Source of the DNA: Clavulina sp. PMI_390
Lineage: Eukaryota; Basidiomycota; Agaricomycetes; Cantharellales; Hydnaceae
Length of the DNA: 64,000 bases
Reading direction: 5' to 3'
Assembly (NCBI GenBank): GCA_015039315.1
Contig: WIDE01000097.1
Span: 50,899-114,898, forward strand
The position numbers and the translations under genes were made by a program. Below, in pieces: positions 45,740 to 59,323 of the stretch. Under the pieces are notes generated by a model. The model ran no database searches, was not told the DNA's origin, and worked only from the letters and a program-made list of their open reading frames with translations. How positions within the stretch are numbered: the first letter of the stretch is position 1; the number at the start of each line of letters is the position of its first letter.

Positions 45740-46092
45740 CGATTGTGTGCTCAGAGCTGTGTTGAGGGCGGAAGGAGGACAAAAGTCGCTGGTCAAGGAG
45801 AAAATGAATGAAGAAGTTGAAATAGTTGATCCCCAAAGATGTCCGACATCAGCGGGAGAGAGGGTTGATAATGCGGCCTATCTCCAGCCCCGAAGAAATT
45901 GACATAGAAGCTGGAAGCCGGGGTTAGGGTTCCGAAGCCTGTCACAAGGCAGTTTGACAGCTATGAACCTAAGAAAGCTGGTATAAAAGCATACTTACTA
46001 GCTCCCAGGAGCAATTCGCACTGTGAGTCAGACACCAAGTTTCGCGATTCTTGGATATGAGGCCCGGGCGGTGGTGATAGTGGAAAGGAAGG
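45740..46092. promoter_or_regulatory. GST upstream region
   Basis: About 350 bp between the GST start and the first copy of a 105-bp direct repeat. No specific motif assigned. Confidence 0.35.
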
Positions 46093-46653
46093 AACACGTG
46101 GTAGTTGTGTTGCTGATACCTTGAATCTACTTTCCTTGCATACTCAGATATTCTACCTCAAAAGTAGGTTTTTTCTCAGAGTTTCTGTAATTAATAAGGG
46201 AAAAGCTATTTGGCACCCCCCAGGTGTTACGACCTCCCCCTCCGGCCCGAGAGGATCCGACCATAAACCCTGCACGGGGAGGGGTGGTAGCTATCGAGTA
46301 CCCCCCCATGATCCACAGGGTCAAGAGCGACGAGCGTTCACCACATCAGTGATTGACCAAAGCGATATTGGTTATACGGAAGTCAGCATTGGATTCTAGC
46401 ATCTACCTAGCTTGTGTCAGAGTACTAAGACACTATAATGGACATGATGATATATTAGCGGAACCAGTCTGCAGTTTAGTTTACAGTGCTCCTTTGGAGC
46501 TGATGAGTGGCAGGCTAGGACAAGCTTGAGAATTTTTCCAAAAAAAAAAAACACGTGGTAGTTGTGTTGCTGATACCTTGAATCTACTTTCCTTGCATAC
46601 TCAGATATTCTACCTCAAAGTAGGTTTCTTCTCAGAGTTTCTGTAATTAATAA
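46093..46653. mobile_element. 352-bp insertion flanked by about 105-bp direct repeats, ending in poly(A)
   Basis: Sequence 46093-46197 recurs at 46550-46653 with only a few differences, in the same orientation. The 352 bp between them begin GGGAAAAGCTATTTGGCACC and end in a run of 11-12 A directly before the second repeat copy. A GC-rich inverted pair (CCTCCCC near 46229, GGGGAGGGG near 46275) lies in the 5' half. The arrangement fits either a TRIM-like miniature LTR retroelement (105-bp terminal repeats, A-rich tract before the 3' copy) or retroposition of a polyadenylated RNA with an unusually long target duplication. No coding capacity was seen. Confidence 0.6.
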
Positions 46654-46913
46654 TCGCGAATCTCATCATACTGCTCGCAGTCAAGAAATATGACAGTTGA
46701 TTAAGAAACGACAACGGTATGAATACGAAGTTCAGGTGGTTATACCCACTTCAAAGGGATAATGTGAAAATATTCGAAGTTTTGCTAATAAAGAAAGGAT
46801 GCCACCAAGAACCGCCGATGTGGCATCGAGAATACGCCAGCATCCATACAGACACCAAGGCGACCAAGATATCATTCTACTCATCGAGTTCCTTCCCTAG
46901 AGACGGTCAATCA

Positions 46914-49900
46914 TCATTCCATCTCGTATTCGTCGTAAGGCCAGCCATCATCGCTGCCAGAGTCTTCGCTATGGTCAAAGTGGAAATCGTCACAGTTTTC
47001 GCACCAGTGCTCGTCGTAGATACTTCCGCCATACTTGGGCAAGATTCTAGGTGGTCGTTCGGGATTGACCCAAGGTTCCGCCGGGTTCCACCATGGGGGA
47101 GCTGTGCGAGTTCTCGAAGTACTGGTGTTGGCGTTCCACATGACAGGATGGGCTCCTTCCAAAGGACGCATTTTCTGCCTAAACGGGGACTGCACAGCTT
47201 CATGAATGCAGAGACCGTGACTAGAAGCAAATCGCACAAACGTTCAGGAGGCGTGGACAGATAGGTAAGCGGTAAATGGGAGGGAGGAAGACAAGAGTGA
47301 TAAGACGGACCGCTCGAAACGCAGATGTTGCTCCATTCTAGCCAGCGTAAACCCTTTTTCGTGATCGTCAAGATTCGACTGAGAGGACTCCCACTCTTCA
47401 GACTGGAGTGCGCAAAGACGACAATGGAATAGCTCCACAGAACGAACTGATCCCTCCTTCAAGTGTTTCGCAAACGTAGCAGCCTCCTCGTGATTCAGCA
47501 CCGCCCAAGCCCCTAGATGCGGGTTCAAGCCAAGATGATCGCCAATCCAGTGAAGAGGCTAGGAGTGAAGGAGGATGGCGAGCCGATTAGTATGAGTGTG
47601 AGGATACAGAAAGGGGACCATACCGCTTCATCCCAGGCCATGGTAAGCCTATAGTGACCAGCCGAAGGACCATCGCTGCACCTAAGACACACCACCATTG
47701 GATTCAAGGCTTCCATATCTGCGTGTGTACAGTTCATAGGGTTCAGGCCACAAGCAAGGACGATTCTAGCCATGACCTCTGAAGCCATCGCGTCGAATTC
47801 CACCTTCTCATCAATTTCAGCAAGACATGGGTAATCCGCAGGGTCGTTCAAAGAAGCTGGATAGCGCTCTGGAATCGACAGCTTCTTTGTTCGCATGCAT
47901 TGAAACCAGGGCAGTCCACGAGTCTCGAGAGATGGCCCAGTTGTCTCCAACCCTTTGAACAAGCAGATTGCGAGATCGAGAGTAGTAGCGTTACGCATGA
48001 GCGAGTCCGAGAAGATGATTCTGTCTAAAAAATGTGCTTGAAGTTGTCCTTCGATGGAAGAAGCTGCCTGGGAGATCGGGAGGGTGTCAAGGCCAAAGCC
48101 AAGAGAATGGAGCGTGTTTTTGATCCCGTCGAGACGCCGGGTGATATAGAATGGGCTACCAGTGAAGGGGGAGCCTGTATGCCAGTGCTGGGTATCACTA
48201 GAGGTCACAAGGAGGTCTTGGAAAAGTCGGAGATAGTGCTCGTCGATGCAAGGCGCCAGGATATTCTGGACGAAACTGTTAATAGAGGAGCATTCAAGCC
48301 GAAACATGACGCACAGTAAGCATAGGAGAGCAAAATAGGAGGTCAAATCGGGGCCGGAAGGCCTGAGGGTGTTTTGGTTCGTAGCCATATTGATAAGAGC
48401 GAGCCAGTGCGCGGCCGACGCCTTCGGTAACTAGAGCTTTGATGCGCATCAGCATCTTTTGGAACATCTGCTCAACTTGTGGTCTTATTTTGATCCATGC
48501 TGCAATTTGGTATGATATCAGTCAATGAGCATGGGTGACGAGCAATCACAGCCTCTGGAGACATACTTGCGTTCGTCAAGGGCTTGGAAATTGTCATGGT
48601 GGGATAATCCTGCCAGCGTTGCGGTGGAATCGATTTTATGATATCTTGAGGCAGGCCGAGGCCGATAAGTCGGGTCTTCAGGCTGCGAGGAGAATGGGCT
48701 CAAAAACTCTTCTCCGCCACATCATATTAAGAAGCTCAAACTTACTCTTCGATCTTCTGCATTCGAATTAGCCTAAGCCCTTCAGCGCGCTCTCTCTCCA
48801 GTTTATTGAAGAATGCTGATAAACTGGAGCCAATCTTCACACCATCTGAAGTGAGCATGGCACTACATTATATTTGAAATGAGGAAAGTGTGTACCTGTG
48901 CTTGATGCGTCAATTTACTTGTACGGTTTTTGAGAAATGATTCAAGGGCGGATGGGTGGATATCCTCGAGCTTTTGTTGCATAGCCTTGAGATCGGTAGT
49001 ACGAAATAGCACGGATGGTGGGTTGCTCACTGTTTGTGGGAGGAAAAGTCAGTATCGAATGATGATAACCTTCACAGAAATTGTGACATACGAGGGGATT
49101 GGAGACAGAGAGCCAAGCCGAAGGGATGATGTGATTCTGGGATAATTCGATATGAAGGGACCTCGCCCCGCACACTGTCCACAAATTTCAATATTGTTGA
49201 GAAGTGTGGTGATTTTTTTTCAGTGCTCACACTGATTTTTTGCAACGTTCGCACAGCTTTATGAGCAGGTTCCAGAATATGTGATCGAGCGATCGGGTGA
49301 TTCGTCCACAATTCTAGTAAATAGTTTGGTCGTTAGCATGTAAGCGTACCATGGAGCTGAGAAGAAACTGGACTCACACTGCATCCGTTACCATAAACAA
49401 AATTAGCATATTTTTGTTCAGTCATCTCGTCGGGGCAGTCCGGCAGATCTTCCACTTGCAGTCTAGCCGCGCGCCAAACCGATGACATCGCTGGAGCGAG
49501 AAGAAAGCTAGCAAACACTCTGCCGCTGCGGACCAGATTCAAAAGATCGGTCGGGCTGAGGTAGGTGCAGATCTATAAAGCGAGTTGTTAGGAGGGTATT
49601 AAGACGAGCGATGAACACGCCCGCGAAGAGTATGAGAAGACTGTCGTACATCAAGCACGGTTTCCGTAGGCAATCCCGTGAGCAAAGTCGCAAGTTTGCC
49701 TTTGGTACGTGTTTTTTTGTTGTTACGATTAGCATTTGAGGCTTGAGTCGATTTTCGTTTGCGGGGGTTCGTTGTGGTACGCGTCTCCGCTATGAGGAGC
49801 TCGTTAGTGATCATTTAGCATGACAAGTCTCGTGAAAAGCTTGTGGGGGTGAGATCAGAGATGAAACTAACCTTGATTCTTTACCGTTTGCTCACTAGAA

Positions 49901-49917
49901 ACGTCCTCGTTTGCCAT
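46914..49917 (-). CDS. F-box domain protein with zinc-ribbon-like cysteines, twelve exons
   Basis: Exons: 49872-49917, 49650-49789, 49378-49572, 49231-49313, 49092-49174, 48896-49029, 48746-48834, 48567-48682, 48315-48499, 47624-48265, 47311-47558 and 46914-47220; 755 residues. The N-terminus is basic (RKRKSTQASN, NKKTRTKGK), a likely nuclear localisation signal. The F-box follows at about residues 50-95 (LLTGLPTETVLDICTYL, SPTDLLNLVRSGRVF, MSSVWRAARLQVEDLP). Next are GNGCSNCGR and LCERCKK, two CxxC pairs common just after the F-box in this Agaricomycete family. The long remainder has helical segments and a C-terminal acidic patch (HSEDSGSDDGWPYDEYEME), plus FHCRLCALQ. By family it is an SCF adaptor. 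Exons 7 and 10 use acceptors chosen for frame continuity, so they are the weakest points. Confidence 0.75.
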
Positions 49918-50166
49918 GATGAGTTCTGCGTCGGAAAAGTGTCTCAGATCGACGCGTGATCGTCACGCGACAGGTCACGCCCCACTCCCAAGAGGGTGAT
50001 TCTACTCAAGCGCTTGCGCAGTCAAAATTGCAATTTCCTGATAGAATATGTAGAAATTCACGCAAGGACGACCGCAGTAAGTACCTCGTCAAAAGATAGT
50101 ATGTCGTCAATTGTTATGAACAGCGATGGGGCAAGAGAGTCAATTTGCTCAGAGTCATTAGGTTGT

Positions 50167-51165
50167 TCAGATGGTGTTATCGTATTCATCGTCCACAGCA
50201 GATAAAAAGCTCAGCATCTGGTATACGGTAGATTGTGTATCGTTAGCCTCTGCTTCAGACCGTTTCCTTCCATGGAGTAATCGTCAGATTAACTTACGAA
50301 TGCATGCCTCTTCTCCGCCATCTTCTTCCCTGGCCCAGTCTTCATCCGATCTTTGATGTGAAGAAGTTTATCATGGAAATGCTGAATGACAGAATCCCTT
50401 GGCGCTGCCTCATCAGATGTGGTTGCGGGAGCAGGTGGGAAGTGGAGAGGCGTATCATGCACGGCACTGTATGCCGCGCAGCGCATCACTCCTATGAACC
50501 ACCCAGGTCAGATCCTCCATATCCGTCTCCATGATAAGACCAGAGAGAAGTGATTCAAGTGTGAAGTAGGACGAACCGAATGCTCCAATGGCGTCCAATC
50601 GATCCGCATCCTGCACACAATGTAGTTCAACACACGCTGCCTCCCAGCTCCCTTCTTTCCATCCTCCAGCCGCACGCCGCTTCTTCTCCGTAGACCAAGA
50701 CACATTATCGACGATCCGCGCAATAAGAGCCGCTCGACCGTCCGCAACCAAGTCCAGCTTGGCTCCATCTACATCCGACTCTGTGGAAGACGGCGAGAGC
50801 AAAGGGGTGAAGAACGCCTCGGGATCAGAGGCGAGTTCAGCAGAGACGTATTTCTTATCTAGCATATCGTGCATGAGCGCCGCGAGCTCTACCACAAAGA
50901 GGTCGACTTTCGTTTCTGGATTGGTACTTTGGACGGAGCGAGCGATGGCGATAGCGGTGCGGCGGACGCGTTGGACTAGGTGAGGGGTCAAGATTGGATG
51001 AATTCGGTTATCCACAGCAACAAAAACACACACAAAAGATGGGCACTCACCGTGAAACGCGTCATGGCTGACATCGAACTTGCTCATCATCTCTTCCATC
51101 GTTTTCTCCACTTTCGAAATGAGAGCGCGCTCGTCCATGGTGTATTCATGAGCAGGTGTCGACAT
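50167..51165 (-). CDS. HD-domain phosphohydrolase
   Basis: Four exons: 51051-51165, 50577-50975, 50298-50491 and 50167-50217; 252 residues. Metal-binding residues are visible as FDVSHDAFHVQRVRRTA (His near residue 34, with the HV..RVR.tA pattern), LAALMHDMLDKK (paired HD) and the later D in LHCVQDADRLDAIGAFGV, then RCAAYSAVHDTPL. This order is that of small stand-alone HD superfamily hydrolases (the bacterial YedJ/YpgQ type and fungal relatives), which act on nucleotides or small phosphoesters using a divalent metal. A 45-residue Ser/Thr/Asp-rich insertion (LSPSSTESDVDG) lies between the HD and the downstream D. The substrate is unknown. It lies head-to-tail with the RFC gene on the same strand. 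Confidence 0.85.
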
Positions 51166-51779
51166 CTTCAAGATTTCTCGAGATCGTGAGGGTGTAAGCG
51201 TATAGAAAAAACAAGAGGTGTGCAAAAAGAAGTGGTTGGGATCAGGAGTGAGGGTGGCGTTCAACGTCCTCGAATCTCCTCCACTTGCAATAACAGCAAG
51301 CTTAGTCACTCCTTAGTGTGGGGACGTTTCAATCAAGGAAGCGAAGGCGATGAGATGGCCCTGAGTGACTTGCGTGAGAGGCTGAAAAAGTGAGCTTGCC
51401 AAGACGATTGATTAATATCATCACGTTCATGTGCTGGACTCATCATGGCGGGAGCGAGCCCGGACATATCCGGCATAACCGCCTCTCCACCTGCTGTAGC
51501 TGCCTCATTTGCAATATCATAGGCGACGGTATGCCATTAAGTTTCTCCTTACGAGGAGGATGGGGCCAATAATGATCCAGATTATGTGAGTGCGTACGAA
51601 CTTGATGGACGATAGTGACGACAGTGAATGAAGAAGGTGGGAAGCACAAACAGATGGAATAATGATATGATACGATGGTAAACTCAAGATTTTGGGAAGC
51701 AGAAGACGCAGCGAGTTTCGGACATCGACTGGCACCATGACATTTACATGGCGAAAATACGTGCCTAGGACCTTGTTTC
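51166..51779. other. HD gene promoter and RFC 3' flank
   Basis: About 610 bp. Long antisense and frame-shifted open frames running in from the RFC last intron lack ATG-to-exon support. No repeat or RNA gene. Confidence 0.4.
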
Positions 51780-53604
51780 CTAGTCCTCGAAGCCAGTGAG
51801 ATCGATCCCGTAGTACATGTGCTAGAATTAAGAAAGAGATGGGTAAGTTTCGTATTGATGAACAACTGAGTCGAGAGGAAGTGACCGCGAGGAGGGACAA
51901 AACGGAGAAGCGGACACCAAGCACTAAAGGCGTAAACGAATTGTCGCATACCTTTTGCAGCGACATGACCTTGATGACCCATGCCTCCAAGTGGAAGATC
52001 TTCTTACTCCCCGTTCGCATACGGACCTCCTAAAATACATTGTGATGGAGTTAGACATCCATCACCACAACCGGATATTGGCAAAGAACGCACGTAAAAT
52101 GCAGCCCAATGCATGATATCACCCTTCAAACTCTCATCCACCTTATCCACCACACGATGCGCAATCGTCTTTAGCACTATAGTCGCCGGGATACAGTGGC
52201 TCAGTAGCTCATACAGCTTGCCTCTGACGGCATGTATCTGCTCGGGGTTTTGCTTTGCGATGATCATCTCGGCAACTTTATCGCAATAGAGCTCCCAGTC
52301 GGGCTTTGCAATTGTTAGAGTTGGTGAGGAGAGATCAGGCCTGTGATCGCGCGAGGGAATTTGCAGGAAGGTGGGAGAGATGAAAGGAAGAGGTGGGTGT
52401 CAGGAGCCCAAGTTTTCTACAAAAGAGAGGGACAGTGTGAGGACGTACGATTGCATTTTGAGCGCCTCGAGAACGAGGATTGCCTTTCTCAGGTTTCCAG
52501 CCGAGTCCTTAATGATTTGAGCAGCAGCCTCATCCGGCAAGTCAAACCTTTCCTTTTTAGCGACTGTCCGTAACGCAGCATCCATCTATTTGACGATCCA
52601 CACGCAGAAGGGGTCAGGGAATGCCCACCAAAAGCAGGGGGAATAAATGGATAAATAGACATACCTCCTCTTCAGTGGGTGCCGCGACTCGCATGAGCAG
52701 GCACCGTGACTTGATGGGCGCAATGAGTTTTGATGTCGAGTTGGCGCAGAGGATGATACGCATGTTAGCCATGTATTTCTCCATTGTTCGACGGAGGGCG
52801 GCCTGGGCGTCGCGTGTCAGGGAATCGGCTTCATTGATGATGACGACTAAATTGGGTAGGCGGGGATGCATGACGGTGGTGCGATGAGTGGGCGAGGTAG
52901 GAATGTGGTATGAGCAACATACCTTTGAAGCGCTGCTTTGCGTTTAGATCGACTTGTTGCGTTTGCGCAATTTCCTTCAGAATCTCCTGAATCACGACAC
53001 GATCGAAGTTGCCGACATCGCTGCAAACAGGAAAGACAAGGTTACCGCAAGTACAATAGAGAAGATGAGAATAAACGGATGGAATGTCGCGCGCACCTGG
53101 GAGTGATCTCGATGTGGAAGTTGCTCTGTACGATATTGACGTCGAGCTTTCTTCTTGAGGGTGTCTCGAATACACGCTGGTCGATCTTGAGCTATACAAA
53201 TGAACCAGAGAAGAGCGTGAGTCAGCAACGAATAAAGGACGTCTACAGAATAGGAGGGCCTACTTTCTCGACACCAGGCCCAAAAAGTTCCCTGAGGACA
53301 CATGCGATACGCGTCTTCTTTCCTGCACCACTGGGTCCATAGAACAGCATGTGTGGAAAGTCTCCACTTGACGCCTGCATCGATTCGCGTACAAAGGGGT
53401 ATCAAATCAGACATCCAGCTCCGTGAGAGATGTTGAAGAGGGTAAAGTCGACATACCAGCGAGGAAAGACGCGCAGAAAGCGCCTTGTGATAATCAAGGT
53501 CTTGGAGCGTTCGCGGACGGTACTGCGAGGAGACATACGTCGTCGGAAGAGCTTGTAGCGTTCCAAACATAGAAAAGACCTACTTTGTCAACCCAGAGAG
53601 CCAT
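51780..53604 (-). CDS. RFC5: Replication factor C small subunit (yeast Rfc5 / human RFC3 type)
   Basis: Ten exons: 53584-53604, 53457-53522, 53264-53374, 53097-53191, 52923-53020, 52665-52846, 52449-52585, 52094-52340, 51952-52029 and 51780-51821; 358 residues. The clamp loader opens and loads PCNA at primer-template junctions; this subunit sits at the end of the arc. The start [20 protein letters not shown] is diagnostic for this subunit. Other features are Walker [11 protein letters not shown] (about residues 42-51), [11 protein letters not shown] in the Walker B position, [20 protein letters not shown], and [19 protein letters not shown], including the SRC arginine-finger motif. It ends GIDLTGFED. 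Length equals that of known orthologues. The first exon is just 21 nt. It is divergent from the MYST gene with 117 bp between starts. Confidence 0.95.
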
Positions 53605-53721
53605 CTTTCTGATATTTCGCGAGAGTGAGGGTGAGAGGCGCGTCAGAGTTCTGTTGTGGTGGCTTTGGTTCCAATACAGTCTCCAATTCAGTTCGACCAT
53701 CTCAGGGCCAAGTTGTGTCCG
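53605..53721. promoter_or_regulatory. Compact bidirectional promoter, 117 bp
   Basis: Separates the start codons of the RFC subunit (-) and the MYST acetyltransferase (+). It pairs a replication gene with a chromatin gene, so shared cell-cycle control is possible. No MluI-box (ACGCGT) was seen; GGCGCG occurs near 53638. Confidence 0.45.
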
Positions 53722-56280
<2,559 letters not shown>

Positions 56281-56770
56281 TTCACTTCACTCTCTTCGCT
56301 ACATATAAATCAAGTATAGTACTGCTCCCAATGAAGCTTCAGAGCTTGGGATAAGTTTTGAAAGATCTTTTACATGAAGATCTATAACGTCGCTCACGGT
56401 CTCCATGTGCTCGCTTCCCCGAGTCGCCGGTACTTCAACATCATAATTTGAGGATCTCTTGGACTTTCGTAATAAGAATGAGTATTGGCTCGGGGTTCGT
56501 GGGGGAGCTGTAGGACGTAGATCCACAATTTGCAACGATGCTAAATGACAAATTATGGAGCAAGGATGTGAGAAGAGATGGCGAGAGGGTGGGGTAGAGG
56601 ACGAAACATGGCGAGTTTTGGGGCGCCAGCCAAAAATGATGAGCATTCCTGGATTCAAACCATCAGGCAATTCTATACGGGACTATGTAAAGGGGTAAAA
56701 AAAAAACTACCTGCTGCAGTGATGAAGTAGACTCACGCGGCATAGCAGCTTCCGGGAAGGCTCGCGCTCC
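56281..56770. other. Convergent 3' region, first unit of a segmental duplication
   Basis: About 490 bp between the MYST stop and the stop of the single-TM gene. Patchy similarity to 57870-58347 supports the duplication of the whole block. No gene. Confidence 0.4.
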
Positions 56771-57160
56771 TTAACCTCGACCACCACCACCACCGATCGC
56801 GGTGTTGACGGCCAAGCTACTAGATGACGTGGACGTGCTATCGCCTCCACCTCCACCAACACCCCCTGTGAGAGTATTGAAGATGCTTGTAGTGTGCCTT
56901 CCAGAGCCTGCGGACCCTACCGACTGACTGCTGGTAGTATAACTACTTTGAGGAATGCCACTCGATATTCCACCACCGAATGCATTGTTATTGGAGGCTT
57001 TATTGTGGCCAACGATTCCTCCAACAACACCACCTACAACGCCGCCCATTAGGAAAAAGCAGACCGCGATGATACCTATCAGGGCTTTTCCGCGCGGAGT
57101 GCGATAAACTGGGATGACGACGGCGTCGTTCTCCTTTCCGTGAGCGTTCGGATCGTACAT
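56771..57160 (-). CDS. Small single-TM glycine-zipper protein, copy 1
   Basis: 129 residues from MYDPNAHGKENDAVVI, one exon. There is a short cytoplasmic-type N-terminus with PVYRTPRGKALIG, then one hydrophobic helix (IIAVCFFLMGGVVGGVVGGI). Its GGVVGGVVGGIVG repeat is a glycine zipper suited to tight helix packing. The C-terminal half is Ser/Thr/Gly-rich and probably disordered or O-glycosylated. An upstream in-frame MPRQ start exists in both copies, but the sequence between is poorly conserved, so the later ATG is preferred. The paralogue at 58348-58728 lies 1.57-1.59 kb away in a duplicated block. The function is unknown. Confidence 0.65.
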   Translation of the reverse strand: MYDPNAHGKENDAVVIPVYRTPRGKALIGIIAVCFFLMGGVVGGVVGGIVGHNKASNNNAFGGGISSGIPQSSYTTSSQSVGSAGSGRHTTSIFNTLTGGVGGGGGDSTSTSSSSLAVNTAIGGGGGRG

Positions 57161-57447
57161 CGTTGTGTGGGTGCTGGTAGGCTTGAAGCGCTCTGCAAGA
57201 TTTGTTACGGGTATGCGACAATTCACCTGGCGGGGCACTGAAAATCATCACAAATGTCATGGAAGCAATATTGACCATTTAACCCGAATGCGAAGGGACC
57301 TATCCAATTCGACAACGCGGACATAGTGTGTCTAGGGAAGCACCATTTAGCAATTGGAATAGTGCCATAATGCGATTTCACGTCTTATTGATCATGTGTC
57401 TGCCGATACACAGGTGGCCTGTTTTGCTTTGCTGAAACGATTGACGT

Positions 57448-57870
57448 CAAGCTTCGACTCCATTGGCCGTACACATATAAGACCTGCCACAGTGTCCTCA
57501 CCACAACTACTGCGAAATGTGTAGCTCATTTGAGCGCCAAATGCACACATTCGGATATTCCGCGCGCAATAAAACCTTGCGTAGATGATCGTGCATGGGA
57601 CATGGGCAAGGGGGGCTTTCCGAGACACACCGCGCCTTTGAACCTGAAGATCCCTGCCAGTTTGCAGAAGAAAAGCGGCTTTGCTGATGGTGCAGAGCTG
57701 GCCAGCAGTGAGGAAAAAGAGAAGCAGAAGGGGAATCGTCCAGCAGGAGAGGGGGACGATAAGAAGGTGGAATAAGGGATGTATTTTGTTCGTTGCGGGA
57801 TGTTGGAGGATCTTTCACGGACGTGGGGTGAAGAGGATGATGATAGGCACTGGTTATACCGTGGCATGAT
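57448..57870 (+). pseudogene. Duplicated 3' fragment of the MYST acetyltransferase gene
   Basis: Aligns along its length with the last MYST exon (55846-56280). It shares blocks such as TGCATGGG.CATG near 57594, CCTTTGAACC.GAAGAT near 57639, GAGAAGCAGAAG near 57719, ATGTATTTTGT near 57779 and CGGACGTGGGG near 57820. An early stop follows GDDKKVE, frames shift, and no upstream exons are present, so it cannot make an acetyltransferase. It marks the left part of a roughly 1.5-kb segmental duplication whose right part is the second single-TM gene. Confidence 0.85.
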
Positions 57871-58347
57871 CCGTTCCTCTGCCTGTATATGCATAGTACG
57901 AGACTGGTCTTATTACCGCTCCGATGAATGCTAATCCTGAAGCTTAAATTGAAGGAGTATTTGGTAAAATATTTTCGATCAAGTTGTATTGCACCTTTCT
58001 GTTCATGGAGGCACTTGCTTCAACGGGTTTAAAGTTGAGCGTATGCAACTGAGTGATCCAGCTTTAGCGGCGCAGAATGTAATTGGCACGGTTTTCCAAC
58101 ATCATCAAGCATTGCCGGAGTTGACCGATGAGAGTTTGTACAAACGAATACATCTTCGGAAGGAAAAAGTGAGGTGTCAACGCAACAAAGGGGCGGATAG
58201 TGGGGCAGGTTGATGCTGGAGGCGAGCTGGTAGAAGACATTGTTGACATCAGAGCAGTGAAGCAGGCCAGTGTGAGAGGACTCATACAGAGGGAAAAAAG
58301 AAGTCACTCACGACAAGATATTCCAGGTTGAAGAAGCTTGGTAGGCT
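57871..58347. other. Spacer in second duplicated unit
   Basis: About 480 bp, weakly similar to 56281-56770. No gene, RNA or repeat beyond the duplication itself. Confidence 0.35.
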
Positions 58348-58728
58348 TCAAAAGCCAGCCGTAGCGACACCGTTTGAGGTAGTGGAGGTGGTTGTGGAGG
58401 CCGTATAATCGCCACCAACGCCCCCACTGGTGGTGATGAGCGTGCTTGTTGTACTCGCCGGCCCAGAACCCGCAGAGTTTGCGGAAGTTGTGCTGGTCGT
58501 ATAAGTGCTTCGAGGAATGCCACTCGACCCTCCACCACCAGATGAGTTATTATTCGAGCCTTTATTGTGACCAACGATTCCCCCCACAACACCACCCACG
58601 ACGCCACCCAACAGGAAGATGCAGAGGGCGATGATGCCAATGAGGACTTTGCCGCGCGATGTGCGATAGACTGGGACTGGGGCTGGGGTTGGCTCGTACC
58701 CCTTTTCGTAAGCGTTCGCGTTATTCAT
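58348..58728 (-). CDS. Small single-TM glycine-zipper protein, copy 2
   Basis: 126 residues from MNNANAYEKGYEPTPAP, one exon. It matches copy 1 across PVYRT(P/S)RGK(A/V)LIGIIA, the hydrophobic GGVVGGVVGGIVGHNK segment and the SGIP(Q/R)S(S/T)YTTS stretch. The Ser/Thr/Gly tail has diverged. The TM core and its basic flank are more conserved than the tail, suggesting constraint on the membrane segment in both copies while the adjacent MYST fragment decayed. No signal peptide; probably type II or tail-exposed. The function is unknown. Confidence 0.65.
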   Translation of the reverse strand: MNNANAYEKGYEPTPAPVPVYRTSRGKVLIGIIALCIFLLGGVVGGVVGGIVGHNKGSNNNSSGGGGSSGIPRSTYTTSTTSANSAGSGPASTTSTLITTSGGVGGDYTASTTTSTTSNGVATAGF

Positions 58729-59323
58729 AGTGGTTTTTTTTTTGGCGGCGGATGGGGGGCGGACAAGGCTGCACAGTGCTCCGAACGAAATTGCGGATAT
58801 GTGATAAATCGCTTGGCGAGGCACTGAAAATCATCGCCGATTTTTCAAAAATGGAACAGACGCCAGAATTCGAAATTTCAGAGGAGACATCCAATTCAGT
58901 AGAGGATTTGCCGAGAAAGGCACCATTTCACACCGGATGGCATGACCATCGCCAAATTCTAGCGGTCTTGAATGCAGCTTCGCAGCGAACGGGTCATTCG
59001 ACTTGGCCAAGTAATTGGTTTTGCCAACTGAAGTTCGAGCCAGCAGCAACTTCACTCAGTTGGCTAGATATGCAGCTGGTCGAGGGAGACCACCTAGGAC
59101 ACTCATGGCTCATTCTTGAGTTTATTGTTGCAAAAATCAGGGGGTGAATACAGTGATCGGAGCCACCACTCATAAATCGTCGGATGCTTCCGAAGAAGCT
59201 GTGAAGGATCTGCAGGCACAGACGAGGCCTTGAAACGTAATGGTATCTCGAGAAAATGCTTGGCATAAAAGCTAAAGTTGGACACTCATACTGGCCCTCG
59301 ACTCGATATTAAGGCTAACTAGC
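58729..59323. other. Promoter of TM copy 2 and 3' flank of BTB gene 1
   Basis: About 595 bp. The duplication recognised at 55.85-58.7 kb seems to continue to about 58935 (CACTGAAAATCATC near 58823 versus 57237, and GCACCATTT near 58920 versus 57341). Nothing else was supported. Confidence 0.4.
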
